A stretch of DNA of 64,000 nt from Winogradskyella immobilis (GTDB taxonomy: Bacteria > Bacteroidota > Bacteroidia > Flavobacteriales > Flavobacteriaceae): NCBI RefSeq assembly GCF_021887715.1, contig NZ_JAIQXX010000004.1:1-64000 (forward strand), written 5' to 3'. The stretch's first letter is position 1; every line of letters begins with the position of its first letter. Both the position numbers and the translations under genes were made by a program. This document shows, piece by piece, positions 25,517-35,205 of the stretch. A model generated the notes under the pieces. It saw only the letters and a list, made by a program, of their open reading frames with translations. It was not told the DNA's origin and made no database searches.

Positions 25517-26228
25517 ATCGTCGTTCTCTATTTTGATAATCTATGAGCGCTTCGTATAAATTTTCTTTATTAAAATCGGGCCATAGAACATCAGTAAAAT
25601 ACAATTCTGCATATGCAATTTGCCAAAGTAAAAAATTACTAATTCTTTGTTCACCGCTGGTGCGAATTAGTAAATCTACGTCAGGTAAATTTTGCGTGTA
25701 AAGATGCTTATTAATAATGGATTCGTCAATACTTTCAGAGGAAATTATATTATTTTTAACTTTAAATGACAATTCTTTAATAACATTAACAATTTCTTCA
25801 CGAGATCCATAACTTAAAGCTAAAGTTAATGTCATATGTGTATTATTTCTTGTCATTTCTTTAACATATTCTAATTCGTCAAAAGCTTTTTTCGGTAAAT
25901 CTTGTAGACAACCTATTGCAGATAGTCTAATTCCGTTATCCTGAAGTGTTTTGATTTCTTTTTTTAAAGATTTTACAAGAAGTTTCATTAAAGTCTGTAC
26001 TTCTAATTTTGGACGGTTCCAGTTCTCTGTAGAGAATGCGTATAATGTTAGATGCTCAATACCTAATTCGGCACAAGATTCAACGGTTTCTCTTACAGAT
26101 TTAGTTCCGTTTTCATGACCAATTACTCTAACCAAACCTTTTTGTTTAGCCCAACGACCATTGCCATCCATAATTATGGCAATATGCTTAGGTAGTTTGT
26201 CTTTGTTTATTTGGTCTTTAAGTGTCAT
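25488..26228 (-). CDS. uppS: Isoprenyl transferase (undecaprenyl diphosphate synthase)
   Basis: UppS extends farnesyl diphosphate with eight isopentenyl units to make the C55 lipid carrier. The 246-residue protein has HIAIIMDGNGRWAKQKGL with the catalytic aspartate at about residue 21, FSTENWNRP, and LLIRTSGEQRISNFLLWQ with the substrate-binding arginines and serine. It lies 2 bp after the DUF6089 gene and overlaps the bamA start, indicating an operon. UppP, at 9371-10162, acts on its product. Confidence 0.97.
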   Translation of the reverse strand: MTLKDQINKDKLPKHIAIIMDGNGRWAKQKGLVRVIGHENGTKSVRETVESCAELGIEHLTLYAFSTENWNRPKLEVQTLMKLLVKSLKKEIKTLQDNGIRLSAIGCLQDLPKKAFDELEYVKEMTRNNTHMTLTLALSYGSREEIVNVIKELSFKVKNNIISSESIDESIINKHLYTQNLPDVDLLIRTSGEQRISNFLLWQIAYAELYFTDVLWPDFNKENLYEALIDYQNRERRFGKTSEQLT

Positions 26229-26230
26229 TG

Positions 26231-26920
26231 TTAAAAATTACAATAGCATGGTTTTTGTCCAAAGGTGTAAGTTAATGTAATTCCTGAGAATACATACCAA
26301 TCGTTACTATTTGTATTACCAAAACTGAATTGTTGAAATTCATTAGAATCTGGGGCACTGCCATCTAAATTATCAGTAAACGTATATCGTGCGCCTACTT
26401 CTGCAGAAAGTACAAGGTGTGGACTCACTAATAATTTATATCCTAAAACCATAGGAATAGCCCAAGCCCAACTGTTTGAATTTTCGGAAATGGTTTCGCC
26501 CATGGCGTTGAAATAAAAATTTTCATGATTTGCTACAGAAATACCAGAATATAAATACGGTGTGCCTTTTAAAGCAATATCATGTTGGTCAAAATCAAAG
26601 AATGTAAATTCCATTCCTGTAGAAAGTTCTATAATGTTATTTTTAAAATTAAAATTGCGTTGCTCTCTACGAGGGTCATCAGATTTTTCGTCTACACCTT
26701 CTAAATTTGAAAATAAAACCGAAAACCGAAACGCATGTCTTGGGCTTCTGTTCCATTTAAAAACACCTCCAATAGCTAATTGATTAGGCGAAATGTAATC
26801 TGTTGCACCCACATCTGCGATAACATTACTTCCGCCAACAAATAAGCCTACTTCATATATTTGTGAATTAGTTATTTGAGTGCTAAAAACACTTAATAAT
26901 AAAAGGAAAAAATACCTCAT
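26231..26920 (-). CDS. DUF6089 family outer-membrane barrel-like protein
   Basis: A 229-residue exported protein with a signal peptide ending near ITNSQ, followed by alternating aromatic beta-strands. The segment IYEVGLFVGGSNVIADVG and the ending ITLTYTFGQKPCYCNF match the DUF6089 pattern of Bacteroidota, thought to be small porin-like barrels. Location between nadK and uppS is the conserved neighbourhood and suggests a role in outer-membrane assembly. Function is unknown. Confidence 0.85.
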   Translation of the reverse strand: MRYFFLLLLSVFSTQITNSQIYEVGLFVGGSNVIADVGATDYISPNQLAIGGVFKWNRSPRHAFRFSVLFSNLEGVDEKSDDPRREQRNFNFKNNIIELSTGMEFTFFDFDQHDIALKGTPYLYSGISVANHENFYFNAMGETISENSNSWAWAIPMVLGYKLLVSPHLVLSAEVGARYTFTDNLDGSAPDSNEFQQFSFGNTNSNDWYVFSGITLTYTFGQKPCYCNF

Positions 26921-27018
26921 AAATTTTTGAAAGTTTGCAAATATAATAATTATGATTACTACTTAACAATTTGATGCAAATTGTCTTACAGAAAACAGTA
27001 TTTACAGGGAATTATTGT

Positions 27019-27897
27019 CTAATTTCTTCGATCTTCTCCCCAAAGTAGTTTTTTTCTAAGTGTATCAATAAAACTTTCATCTATAAGTTCTACCATTTTA
27101 ATAGTAAATAAAGCTTTTTTAATGATTACAGTGGCTGTATTAGGAAGCGTAATTATACGAGAATCTAGAGATAACAAAAATTGATCTTCTCTACCTTGAA
27201 CCTTTAATAAAATTTCAGTGTCATCAGGGATAACTAATGGTCTTGCGTTAAGATTGTGAGGTGCTATTGGGGTTATGGCAAAGTTACTGGCTTCTGGCAT
27301 AATAACAGGTCCACCACAGCTTAGCGAATATCCAGTTGAACCAGTAGGTGTTGATAAAATAAGGCCATCTGCCCAGTAGGAAGTTAAATACTCATTATTT
27401 AAATGAGTTTCTACTGTAATCATAGAAGTTGTATTCTTTCTACTTACAGTAACTTCATTTAAAGCAAAATTTGTTTCTATAATAGATTGATTCTCTGGAT
27501 CTGTTTCAACAGAAAGCAAAGAACGTTCAGAAACTTTGTAAGATCCATTAATTATTTTTTTTAGTGCAGTTTCTATTTCACTAGTTTGTATAGTTGCTAA
27601 AAAACCTAATCTACCTGTATTAATACCAACGATTGGAATGTTTAATTCACGGACATAAGTAATGGCTCTTAAAATAGTCCCATCTCCGCCGATGCTTATT
27701 AAAAGATCAAAAGAATCATCGAGCTTAGAAAATATATTAATTACAGAACCTTGTTTTAAGTTACTATTTTGAATTTCCATAAATTCTTTCTCAACAAACA
27801 CGTCTGTTTTTTGTGCTAATAGAATATTGAGAAGAATATCAAAAGCTTTTTGATTATTATCGTTTTTGTAACTCTGACCGTAGATAGCAATTTTCAT
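27019..27897 (-). CDS. nadK: NAD kinase
   Basis: NadK phosphorylates NAD to NADP. The 292-residue protein has the diphosphate-binding motif SIGGDGTILRA (about residues 69-79), GINTGRLGFLATI, the NE-type motif NFALNEVTVSRKN, and the glycine-rich GSTGYSLSCGGP segment. It lies 8 bp after the CBS-domain gene and is part of the long minus-strand envelope operon. Confidence 0.97.
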   Translation of the reverse strand: MKIAIYGQSYKNDNNQKAFDILLNILLAQKTDVFVEKEFMEIQNSNLKQGSVINIFSKLDDSFDLLISIGGDGTILRAITYVRELNIPIVGINTGRLGFLATIQTSEIETALKKIINGSYKVSERSLLSVETDPENQSIIETNFALNEVTVSRKNTTSMITVETHLNNEYLTSYWADGLILSTPTGSTGYSLSCGGPVIMPEASNFAITPIAPHNLNARPLVIPDDTEILLKVQGREDQFLLSLDSRIITLPNTATVIIKKALFTIKMVELIDESFIDTLRKKLLWGEDRRN

Positions 27898-27905
27898 GAT
27901 ATAGA

Positions 27906-28562
27906 TTACATGTTAAGATATTTGTCAAGATACTGAGAGCGCTCTTTTAAACCTTTAATATAAGTGTCATCTTCATGCCCTGAAATAATATTATAACTGT
28001 AACGCCTAAAGGTTTGCATAACATCATTTAAACTCGCATTACCAATTTTAATAGTTACGCTCACTAAATCATTTTCCATTTTAGAAATGAAAGCACCAAG
28101 AATTTTAGCATTATTAGACTCTACAATTTGGCTAATTTCACTAAAGGAATAATCTTGCAAGCCTTTTTCAACAATCAAAATTCCTCCAGGTTCAGAGAAA
28201 AAAGGAGTTTCATTAAATAGGCCTATAATATCTTTAAGTTCATAATAGCCTACATATTTTGCATTGGTATCTAAAACAGGCATGATGTTACAATTGTTTT
28301 GTGCAAAAGTTTCTAATACATCTAACCAATTTGTAGTTGTCCTTACAAAAAAACCTTCTAAAGCATATTTGCAATCTTTAATGGATTCTTCTGCATTAAA
28401 GCAATGTGCATCAGTCTCAGAAATACAACCTAGATAGACACCTTCATTTTCAATAGGAATATGAGAGTATGTTAACTGATTAAATAACAGTTTTAATTCA
28501 CTAATATTCTGACTTAAATGTAGTGGTTTTATATCGTTAATAATATAATCTTGTAGATGCAT
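27906..28562 (-). CDS. CBS-domain pair protein
   Basis: The 218-residue protein carries two CBS-like motifs, adenosyl-ligand-binding modules that usually regulate enzymes or transporters. The first half covers LHLSQNISELKLLFNQLTYS and HIPIENEGVYLG; the second covers FAQNNCNIMPVLDTNAKYVG. An additional C-terminal ACT-like domain (about residues 125-210) begins GGILIVEKGLQDYSFSEISQ. It is the first gene of the nadK-bamA operon and a constant neighbour of nadK in Bacteroidota. The ligand is unknown. Confidence 0.87.
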   Translation of the reverse strand: MHLQDYIINDIKPLHLSQNISELKLLFNQLTYSHIPIENEGVYLGCISETDAHCFNAEESIKDCKYALEGFFVRTTTNWLDVLETFAQNNCNIMPVLDTNAKYVGYYELKDIIGLFNETPFFSEPGGILIVEKGLQDYSFSEISQIVESNNAKILGAFISKMENDLVSVTIKIGNASLNDVMQTFRRYSYNIISGHEDDTYIKGLKERSQYLDKYLNM

Positions 28563-28625
28563 ATATACCTATGAATAGTCTTGCAAAATAATTAAAAATA
28601 ACCATAAAAAGCATGTTCTACTTTG

Positions 28626-28633
28626 TATTTTTG
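28626..28633 (+). promoter_or_regulatory. Candidate -7 promoter element for pdxJ
   Basis: TATTTTTG matches TAnnTTTG and lies 20 bp before the pdxJ ATG, in a divergent intergenic region. Confidence 0.45.
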
Positions 28634-28652
28634 CTTTTTAAAATAGAATTGA

Positions 28653-29366
28653 ATGGCCAAATTAAGTGTTAATATCAATAAGATTGCAACGTTACGAAAT
28701 AGTAGAGGTGGTGATACTCCAAATGTAGTCAACTTTGCAAAAGATGTGCAACGTTTTGGAGCACAAGGAGTAACTATACATCCTAGGCCAGATGAAAGGC
28801 ATATTCGTTATCAAGATGCATACGATTTAAAACATGAGGTTTATACAGAGTATAATATAGAAGGTAACCCGATTGTTAAGTTTATAGATATGGTTTTAGA
28901 AATAAAACCAACGCAAGTTACTTTAGTGCCGGATAGTATAGATGCTATAACATCTAATGCTGGTTGGAATACTATAAAGCATAAAGATTTTTTAGTTGAA
29001 GTTATTGCTGAATTTAAACGAAACGGAATTAGAACATCGATTTTTGTAGATCCAGATTTAAAGCAAATTGAAGGAGCTAAAGCTACAGGTACGGATCGTA
29101 TAGAGTTATATACAGAAGCATTTGCACATCAATATAGTTTAGGTAATAAAAATGCGATTAAACCTTATACTGAATGCGCTGAATTATCTAATAAATTAAA
29201 TTTAGGTGTTAATGCAGGTCATGATTTGTCTTTAAATAACATTCAATTTTTTAAACAAAATGTTCCAGAATTGTTAGAAGTTTCTATAGGTCATGCTTTA
29301 GTATCTGAAAGTCTATATTTAGGTGTAGAAAATGTAATACAAATGTATTTAAACAAGTTGCAATGA
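28653..29366 (+). CDS. pdxJ: Pyridoxine 5'-phosphate synthase
   Basis: PdxJ condenses 3-amino-2-oxopropyl phosphate with deoxyxylulose 5-phosphate to make pyridoxine 5'-phosphate. The 237-residue TIM barrel shows LSVNINKIATLRNSRGG at the N-terminus, TIHPRPDERHIR, VTLVPDSIDAITSNAGW, TGTDRIELYTEAFA and GVNAGHDLSLNNI, all conserved. Its TGA overlaps the next ATG by 4 bp, so the downstream hydrolase is translationally coupled. Confidence 0.97.
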   Translation: MAKLSVNINKIATLRNSRGGDTPNVVNFAKDVQRFGAQGVTIHPRPDERHIRYQDAYDLKHEVYTEYNIEGNPIVKFIDMVLEIKPTQVTLVPDSIDAITSNAGWNTIKHKDFLVEVIAEFKRNGIRTSIFVDPDLKQIEGAKATGTDRIELYTEAFAHQYSLGNKNAIKPYTECAELSNKLNLGVNAGHDLSLNNIQFFKQNVPELLEVSIGHALVSESLYLGVENVIQMYLNKLQ

Positions 29367-30130
29367 TCTTACATGCTAACGTTTTTGGAGAAGGAAAACC
29401 ATTTGTGATCTTACATGGGTTTTTAGGAATGGGAGATAATTGGAGAACGCTTGGACGTCAATTTTCTGAATCTGGTTATCAAATTCATCTTGTAGATCAA
29501 CGTAATCATGGACGTAGTTTTCATTCTGAAGCTTTTGATTACGATCTTATGGCAGAGGATTTAAAACACTACTGTGACGAGAATAATCTTGAAGATATTA
29601 TTCTTCTCGGCCATTCTATGGGAGGAAAAACAGCAATGGGTTTTGCAACAAAATATCCTCATTTAGTACATAAACTTATTATAGCAGATATCTCTCCGAG
29701 GTATTATCCTGTTCATCATGATGCTATTTTAGAAGGCTTATCTCAACTTAATTTTTCTGAAATAAAAACAAGAGGAGAAGCAGATAAAAGTCTTTCACAT
29801 TATGTTACAGAAATAGGAATTCGTATGTTTCTTTTAAAAAACTTGTATTGGGTAGAAAAAGGGAAGTTAGGCTTAAGGGTAAATTTGCCTGTATTAAAAG
29901 AAAAAGTATCTGAAGTGGGAGAAGCATTAGATATATCTGCAACATTTGCTAAACCGACATTATTTCTTAGAGGAGAACGCTCTGAATATATAGGAGATGC
30001 AGATGAAATATTAATTCATCAGCATTTTACTAATGCAAGTATAGAAACCATTACTAATGCTGGACATTGGTTACATGCTGAAAATCCTAAAGATTTTTAT
30101 ACTGCTGTGACAGATTTTTTAAAGTCGTAA
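29363..30130 (+). CDS. Alpha/beta-hydrolase, YbfF-type esterase
   Basis: A 255-residue cytoplasmic hydrolase. The oxyanion region VILHGFLGMGDNWRTLGRQF, the DQRNHGRSFHS motif, the nucleophile elbow LLGHSMGGKTAM (Ser about residue 85) and the late TNAGHWLHAENP with the catalytic histidine match the YbfF group of acyl-CoA/palmitoyl-type esterases. It overlaps pdxJ by 4 bp; that pairing is common in Flavobacteriaceae but does not reveal the substrate. Confidence 0.9.
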   Translation: MILHANVFGEGKPFVILHGFLGMGDNWRTLGRQFSESGYQIHLVDQRNHGRSFHSEAFDYDLMAEDLKHYCDENNLEDIILLGHSMGGKTAMGFATKYPHLVHKLIIADISPRYYPVHHDAILEGLSQLNFSEIKTRGEADKSLSHYVTEIGIRMFLLKNLYWVEKGKLGLRVNLPVLKEKVSEVGEALDISATFAKPTLFLRGERSEYIGDADEILIHQHFTNASIETITNAGHWLHAENPKDFYTAVTDFLKS

Positions 30131-30169
30131 AAATTGCTTTAATTTAAGCAATCAAAATATACTTTTTAG

Positions 30170-31255
30170 ATGCGACAATTTTTAATAATATTAGCTTTAT
30201 TCTGTTCTTCTCAGGTGTTATTTTCTCAAATAGTAGATGGTCCATATAAAGAATTTTACGATTCAGGGGAATTGAAAATTGAAGGTCAAAATAAAAATAA
30301 CAAACGTGTTGGGGATTGGAAGAGTTATCATAAAAATGGTAAAGTTTCTAGTGCGTATAGCTATAATAATGGAAAGCAAAACAGAGAGCGAACTGTATAT
30401 TATGAAAGCGGGAAAATTAAATTTCTAATAAAACGTAAGAATGAAGATTACATTAGAAGTGAATATTACGAAACAGGAGAATTAAAGAGAGAGAATAAAT
30501 ATAAAAACGGTTATTATAAGGAATTCTATAAAGATGGAACTTTAAAAGTTGAAGCAAATTATTTAGATTTTCAATTTTCTGGTGAATGGAAGCAGTATAA
30601 TGCTAATGGTATACTCGAGTGGATTGTAAATTACAAAGAGGGTTATAGAAATGGCAACTATAGTCAGTATCATAAAAATGGAAAACTAAAAACAGAAGGA
30701 GTACATAAAAACGATAAGGCTAATGGAAAAGAATTAAGATATAATGAAGAAGGTGTTTTAGAATGGGAGGGTAATTATTTAAACGGCAATCTAAATAAAA
30801 CATGGACAAAATATAATTCAGAAGGTGATAAAGTAGAAAAAGTAAAATATAAAAATGGGACTCTAATTTCAGGGAACGACAATCTTTCTCCAATTGAAAT
30901 TCCTGACGGGATTTTCGAGAAAGTTCCACTATATCCTGGTTGCGAAAATGTATATGGAAATAGAGCTCGAAAAAACTGCATGTCTGAAAAAATTTCAAAA
31001 CATGTAAACACAAAATTTAATACAGATTTAGCTCTAAAGATTAATGCTTATGGATTACATAAGATTAAAATAAGTTTTAAAATAGATAAATCAGGAAGAG
31101 CAACCGATATAAAAGCTGAAACTCCAATTTTAATTTTTGAAGCAGAAGCGAAAAGAGTAATTAATTTATTGCCTATAATGAAACCAGGAATTCAAGACGG
31201 AAAATTGGTTGAAGTACCTTATACATTACCATTGTTATTTAGAATTGTAAAATAA
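30170..31255 (+). CDS. MORN-repeat/YwqK-type protein with C-terminal TonB-like domain
   Basis: The 361-residue exported protein starts with a signal peptide ending near LFSQ. Residues about 20-230 consist of roughly ten repeats of about 22-24 residues built on Y-x-x-G-x-L/I-x-x-E/K (for example YKEFYDSGELKIEG), the pattern of COG2849, often labelled YwqK antitoxin although most members are not shown to be antitoxins. Residues about 250-361 resemble a TonB C-terminal domain: KINAYGLHKIKISFKIDKSG, then VINLLPIMKPG and VPYTLPLLFRIV. No toxin gene is adjacent. It follows the esterase by 39 bp; function unknown. Confidence 0.82.
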   Translation: MRQFLIILALFCSSQVLFSQIVDGPYKEFYDSGELKIEGQNKNNKRVGDWKSYHKNGKVSSAYSYNNGKQNRERTVYYESGKIKFLIKRKNEDYIRSEYYETGELKRENKYKNGYYKEFYKDGTLKVEANYLDFQFSGEWKQYNANGILEWIVNYKEGYRNGNYSQYHKNGKLKTEGVHKNDKANGKELRYNEEGVLEWEGNYLNGNLNKTWTKYNSEGDKVEKVKYKNGTLISGNDNLSPIEIPDGIFEKVPLYPGCENVYGNRARKNCMSEKISKHVNTKFNTDLALKINAYGLHKIKISFKIDKSGRATDIKAETPILIFEAEAKRVINLLPIMKPGIQDGKLVEVPYTLPLLFRIVK

Positions 31256-31264
31256 TATAAAAAG

Positions 31265-31429
31265 AAACTCCTAATTCGTCTTTTACTTAATGCTCTAATT
31301 ATACTTTTAGCAGATCGATTAATTGATAGGTTCTCTATAAGTAGTGTTTGGTCTGTCATAGTATTTAACGACTTGCTTTCTGTCCTTCAATCTATATTAC
31401 ATTCCCTGTTTAAAGAACAGAAAAAGTAA
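31265..31429 (+). pseudogene. C-terminal relic of a small holin-like (YvlD-type) membrane protein
   Basis: This short open frame has no usable start codon at its left end but reads KLLIRLLLNALIILLADRLI, continuing into a second hydrophobic stretch and ending LHSLFKEQKK before TAA at 31427-31429. The pattern matches, from memory, the C-terminal half of the phage-holin/YvlD family of small four-helix membrane proteins of Flavobacteriaceae (LLADKLIDGF...LLSILQSILHSLFK). The N-terminal half is absent and the YwqK-type gene ends 10 bp upstream, so I read it as a remnant left by a deletion. Confidence 0.6.
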
Positions 31430-31453
31430 CTCAAAATCAATTGCTTAAAACTA

Positions 31454-31484
31454 TTGTACTGCTGCAAAAAAATATGTATTTTTG
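31454..31484 (+). promoter_or_regulatory. Candidate promoter for tig
   Basis: TTG at 31454-31456 and TATTTTTG at 31477-31484 are separated by 20 bp, close to the Bacteroidota -33/-7 spacing. The tig ATG lies 26 bp downstream. Confidence 0.5.
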
Positions 31485-31509
31485 CAGCCCAATTTTTAGA
31501 TAAATAAAA

Positions 31510-32832
31510 ATGAATATTACAAGAGAAAACATTGATGCATTAAATGCTGTTGTAAAAGTAGATATAGCTAAAGAAGATTACAGTGATAAAGTGGAAAAAA
31601 TCTTAAGCGATTACCGCAAATCAGCTAACATTCCTGGATTTAGAAAAGGACATGTGCCAATGGGTATGGTTAAGAAACAATACGGTAAAGCGGTATTGGT
31701 TGATGAGGTAAACAAGCTATTACAAGATGCAATTGGTAAGTATTTAGTGGAAGAAAAATTAGATGTTTTAGGGAATCCGCTACCAAAACCACAAGACGAT
31801 TTAGATTGGAATGCTGATGCATTTTCTTTTGAGTTTGAGCTAGGTTTAGCTCCAGAGTTTGATATAAAGCTAAAAGGGAAAAAAGCAATTACACAATATA
31901 ATATTGTTGCGGATGATAAAATGATCAACAATCAAGTTGAGAATATTCAGAAACAATATGGTAAAATAATTTCTCAAACTGAGGTTACTAAAACTTCTGA
32001 GATTACGGGAAAATTTACAAATGAAGAAAAGGGAATAGAAAACGTAGCAACAATAACTCTAGATAAATTAAAAGGAAAAACAAACCCTAAGAAATTTATC
32101 GGAGCTAAAGTAGGTGATGTTATTACATTAAAGACAAAAAGCTTATTTAATGACAATCATGATTTAATGACATTTTTAAAAGTATCTCATGATGATGCAC
32201 ATGGTTTAGCTATTGATGTAAATTTTGAAGTATCAGAAATCAATGAGAGAGAATTAGCGGATTTAGATCAAGAGTTATTCGATAAATTATTTGGAGAAGG
32301 AGCAGTAACTTCAGTAACTGAATTGAAAACTAAAATTAAAGAAGATTCAGAAAAACAATTTGCACAACAAGGAGATCAAAAACTATTAAATGACGTTACT
32401 GAATATTTAATAGAGAATACAAAGTTTGATTTGCCTTCAACATTTTTACAAAAATGGATGCAAACTGCAGGTGAAGAACCAATGACAGAAGCGCAAGCTA
32501 AAGAAGAATATGAGAAATCTGAAAAAAGCATGCGTTATCAATTAATTGAAGGAAGATTAATTGCAGAGCATAAGCTTCAAGTTCAATTTGAAGATTTAAA
32601 AGCTCATGCTTTAGAAATGATAAAAGGACAAATGGCTCAATTTGGGCAGATGAATCCATCTGAAAAAGAATTAGAAGATATTGCAGCTCGTATTTTATCT
32701 AACCAAGATGAAGTAAAGCGTTTATCAGAACAGTTAACGAGTCAAAAATTATTAGGTTTATACAAGACAGAAGCTAATTTAAAAACAAAAGAAATCACTT
32801 ATGATGATTTTGTAAAAGAATTTTACAGCTAA
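31510..32832 (+). CDS. tig: Trigger factor
   Basis: Ribosome-associated chaperone that shields nascent chains. The 440-residue protein has the N-terminal ribosome-binding domain with the signature IPGFRKGHVPMGMVKKQYG (about residues 36-54), a diverged central FKBP-like domain (about 150-235), and a long helical C-terminal domain. Divergence of the FKBP region is usual in Bacteroidota, so prolyl isomerase activity is doubtful. A strong terminator separates it from clpP, although tig-clpP-clpX order is conserved. Confidence 0.95.
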   Translation: MNITRENIDALNAVVKVDIAKEDYSDKVEKILSDYRKSANIPGFRKGHVPMGMVKKQYGKAVLVDEVNKLLQDAIGKYLVEEKLDVLGNPLPKPQDDLDWNADAFSFEFELGLAPEFDIKLKGKKAITQYNIVADDKMINNQVENIQKQYGKIISQTEVTKTSEITGKFTNEEKGIENVATITLDKLKGKTNPKKFIGAKVGDVITLKTKSLFNDNHDLMTFLKVSHDDAHGLAIDVNFEVSEINERELADLDQELFDKLFGEGAVTSVTELKTKIKEDSEKQFAQQGDQKLLNDVTEYLIENTKFDLPSTFLQKWMQTAGEEPMTEAQAKEEYEKSEKSMRYQLIEGRLIAEHKLQVQFEDLKAHALEMIKGQMAQFGQMNPSEKELEDIAARILSNQDEVKRLSEQLTSQKLLGLYKTEANLKTKEITYDDFVKEFYS

Positions 32833-32858
32833 TTAGTCTTTAAAATATTAGTATCTTT

Positions 32859-32891
32859 AAGGCGTAAAATTATTCAATTTTACGCCTTTTT
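32859..32891 (+). terminator. Intrinsic terminator after tig
   Basis: A 13-bp perfect stem (32859-32871 with 32876-32888) with an ATTC loop runs into a T-tract. Confidence 0.88.
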
Positions 32892-32923
32892 AATGAATAG
32901 TATTTAGTGCATAAATAATATTT

Positions 32924-32944
32924 ACCTTGAATCTTGTTCAAGGT
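32924..32944. repeat. Small REP-type hairpin before clpP
   Basis: ACCTTGAA (32924-32931) and TTCAAGGT (32937-32944) enclose TCTTG. It resembles the ACCCTGAA/TTCAGGGT hairpin at 6245-6265 and lies in the clpP leader region. Confidence 0.5.
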
Positions 32945-33001
32945 CTTGTTAAAATATGGAGAACGTATAAAAATAATTAAGATTTAAAAAATAAAAGAAA
33001 T

Positions 33002-33676
33002 ATGGACTACGGAAAAGAATTTGAAAAATTTGCAATCAAAGATCAAGGGATAAATAGTAATTATTACAGTAAGATTATAGAGAGTATGTATCCTACAAAT
33101 CTTACTCCAAACATTATAGAGGAACGTCAAATGAACATTGCGATTTTCGATGTATTTTCGCGTTTAATGATGGATCGTATTATTTTTTTAGGCACTGGAG
33201 TTAACGATCAGGTAGCAAATATTATACAAGCACAGTTATTGTTTTTACAGAGTGTTGATGCGTCTAAAGACATTCAAATTTATATTAATTCACCAGGAGG
33301 TTCGGTATATGCAGGCTTAGGTATTTATGATACTATGCAATTTGTTAAGCCAAACGTGGCAACAATTTGCACAGGTATAGCAGCATCTATGGCAGCAGTA
33401 TTATTATGTGCAGGTGAAGCAGGTAAACGTTCTGCATTAAAACATTCTCGAGTTATGATTCATCAGCCTATGAGTGGTACTCAAGGTCAAGTATCTGATA
33501 TGGAAATTGCAGTAAGAGAAACCTTGAAAGTAAAAAAAGAATTATATGATATCATTTCTGGACACTCAGGAAAAACATATGAGCAAGTAGAAAAAGATTC
33601 TGATCGTGATTATTGGATGACATCTAGTGAAGCATTAGAATACGGAATGATTGACGAAGTTTTAGGCCGCAAGTAA
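33002..33676 (+). CDS. clpP: ATP-dependent Clp protease proteolytic subunit
   Basis: ClpP forms the double-heptameric serine protease chamber used by ClpX and other unfoldases. The 224-residue protein has the catalytic serine in GIAASMAAVLL (Ser129), the histidine in RVMIHQPMSG (His154) and the late aspartate in the DSDRDYWM segment. The INSPGGSVYAGLGIYDTM handle region is intact. The N-terminal extension of about 25 residues before the mature start is usual for this phylum. clpX follows after 44 bp. Confidence 0.97.
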   Translation: MDYGKEFEKFAIKDQGINSNYYSKIIESMYPTNLTPNIIEERQMNIAIFDVFSRLMMDRIIFLGTGVNDQVANIIQAQLLFLQSVDASKDIQIYINSPGGSVYAGLGIYDTMQFVKPNVATICTGIAASMAAVLLCAGEAGKRSALKHSRVMIHQPMSGTQGQVSDMEIAVRETLKVKKELYDIISGHSGKTYEQVEKDSDRDYWMTSSEALEYGMIDEVLGRK

Positions 33677-33720
33677 AATACTAATATTGCGACTAAAACT
33701 TTATAAAAGGGATTAAAATT

Positions 33721-34953
33721 ATGGCAAAGGAAGAATTAGAATGTTCGTTTTGTGGTAGGAAAAAGCCAGAAACCAATTTATTAATTGCAGGATTAGATGC
33801 GCATATTTGTGACCGATGCATTGAGCAAGCGCATGGCATTGTTGCAGAAGAATCTAAACAGAGTGGAAATGCTGAACTTAGCGCAGATTTAATGCTACGG
33901 AAGCCTAAAGAGATCAAAGCGTTTTTAGATGAATATATTATTGGACAAGAATATACAAAACGTGTAATGTCCGTTGCTGTATATAACCATTATAAGCGTT
34001 TACTACAACCACCTACAGATGATGATATAGAAATACAAAAGAGTAACATCATTATGGTTGGGCAAACAGGTACAGGAAAGACATTAATGGCTAAAACTGT
34101 AGCACGTATGCTTAATGTGCCATTAGCTATTGTAGATGCTACTGTTTTAACAGAAGCAGGTTATGTTGGTGAAGATGTAGAGAGTATTTTAACCCGTTTA
34201 TTACAAGCTGCCGATTATAATTTAGAAAAAGCAGAACGTGGCATTGTCTTTATCGATGAGATAGATAAGATTGCACGTAAAAGTGATAACCCATCGATTA
34301 CAAGAGATGTTTCTGGTGAAGGTGTTCAGCAAGCGTTATTAAAATTATTAGAAGGCACTGTTGTTAATGTACCACCTAAAGGAGGTCGTAAGCATCCAGA
34401 TCAAAAATTTATAGAAGTTAATACAGAGCATATTTTATTCATTGCAGGTGGAGCTTTTGATGGAATTGAACGTGTAATTACTAAGCGTTTAAATATGCAA
34501 GCCATTGGTTATAGTTCTATTAATTCTGATAATAATGTAGATAATGATAATGTGTTGCAATACATTATTCCTAAAGATCTTAAAGATTTTGGACTAATAC
34601 CAGAAATTATTGGTCGTTTACCTGTATTAACGCATATGGATCCTTTAGATGCTAAAACATTAAGAACGATACTGACAGAGCCTAAAAATGCTATTATTAA
34701 ACAGTATAAAAAACTGTTTAAAATGGACGAAGTAGATTTTTCTATTACTGATGATGCTTTAGAGTTTATTGTAGACAAAGCCATAGAATATAAACTTGGA
34801 GCCAGAGGATTACGTTCGCTATGCGAAGAAATTTTAACAGATGCTATGTTTCATTTGCCAGGTTCTGATGAAACTAAATTAGAGGTAACTAAAGTATATG
34901 CAGAAGAAAAATTGTCTAAATCAACATTAAAAAAGTTGAAGGCAGTATCTTAA
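33721..34953 (+). CDS. clpX: ATP-dependent Clp protease ATP-binding subunit ClpX
   Basis: ClpX is the AAA+ unfoldase that delivers substrates to ClpP. The 410-residue protein begins with the zinc-binding domain (CSFCGRKK and CDRCIEQ), then Walker [14 protein letters not shown] (about residues 113-125), Walker [14 protein letters not shown], the pore loop GYVGEDVE and the sensor-2 region [11 protein letters not shown]. It is coupled with clpP and followed by a strong terminator. Confidence 0.98.
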   Translation: MAKEELECSFCGRKKPETNLLIAGLDAHICDRCIEQAHGIVAEESKQSGNAELSADLMLRKPKEIKAFLDEYIIGQEYTKRVMSVAVYNHYKRLLQPPTDDDIEIQKSNIIMVGQTGTGKTLMAKTVARMLNVPLAIVDATVLTEAGYVGEDVESILTRLLQAADYNLEKAERGIVFIDEIDKIARKSDNPSITRDVSGEGVQQALLKLLEGTVVNVPPKGGRKHPDQKFIEVNTEHILFIAGGAFDGIERVITKRLNMQAIGYSSINSDNNVDNDNVLQYIIPKDLKDFGLIPEIIGRLPVLTHMDPLDAKTLRTILTEPKNAIIKQYKKLFKMDEVDFSITDDALEFIVDKAIEYKLGARGLRSLCEEILTDAMFHLPGSDETKLEVTKVYAEEKLSKSTLKKLKAVS

Positions 34954-34974
34954 TTACTAAAAATATAGAATAAT

Positions 34975-35006
34975 AAAAAACCACGATTTTAAAATCGTGG
35001 TTTTTT
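34975..35006. terminator. Two-way intrinsic terminator after clpX
   Basis: A perfect 16-bp inverted repeat (34975-34990 with 34991-35006) with A-run and T-run ends follows clpX. The 200 bp to the next gene hold nothing else I recognise. Confidence 0.88.
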
Positions 35007-35205
35007 GGTTATAGGATTAATCAAATTCAATATTATGCATTCAATACTGTATAATATATTTTAAGGGATTTTTGTTTTTGATTCTACGGTAAATATAGAA
35101 GCAAAAATGAATAAATTAAACTCAATTGGGCATTATTAGATAAAGCACATTTAATATTCGATGTAAAATTCGCCAATGTAATTTTATCCGACAAACGTCT
35201 TTTGC

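Noticed and set aside
30170..31255. Toxin-antitoxin module suggested by the YwqK-type protein
   Set aside because: The protein is exported, carries a TonB-like domain and has no adjacent toxin candidate, so the antitoxin label is not supported.
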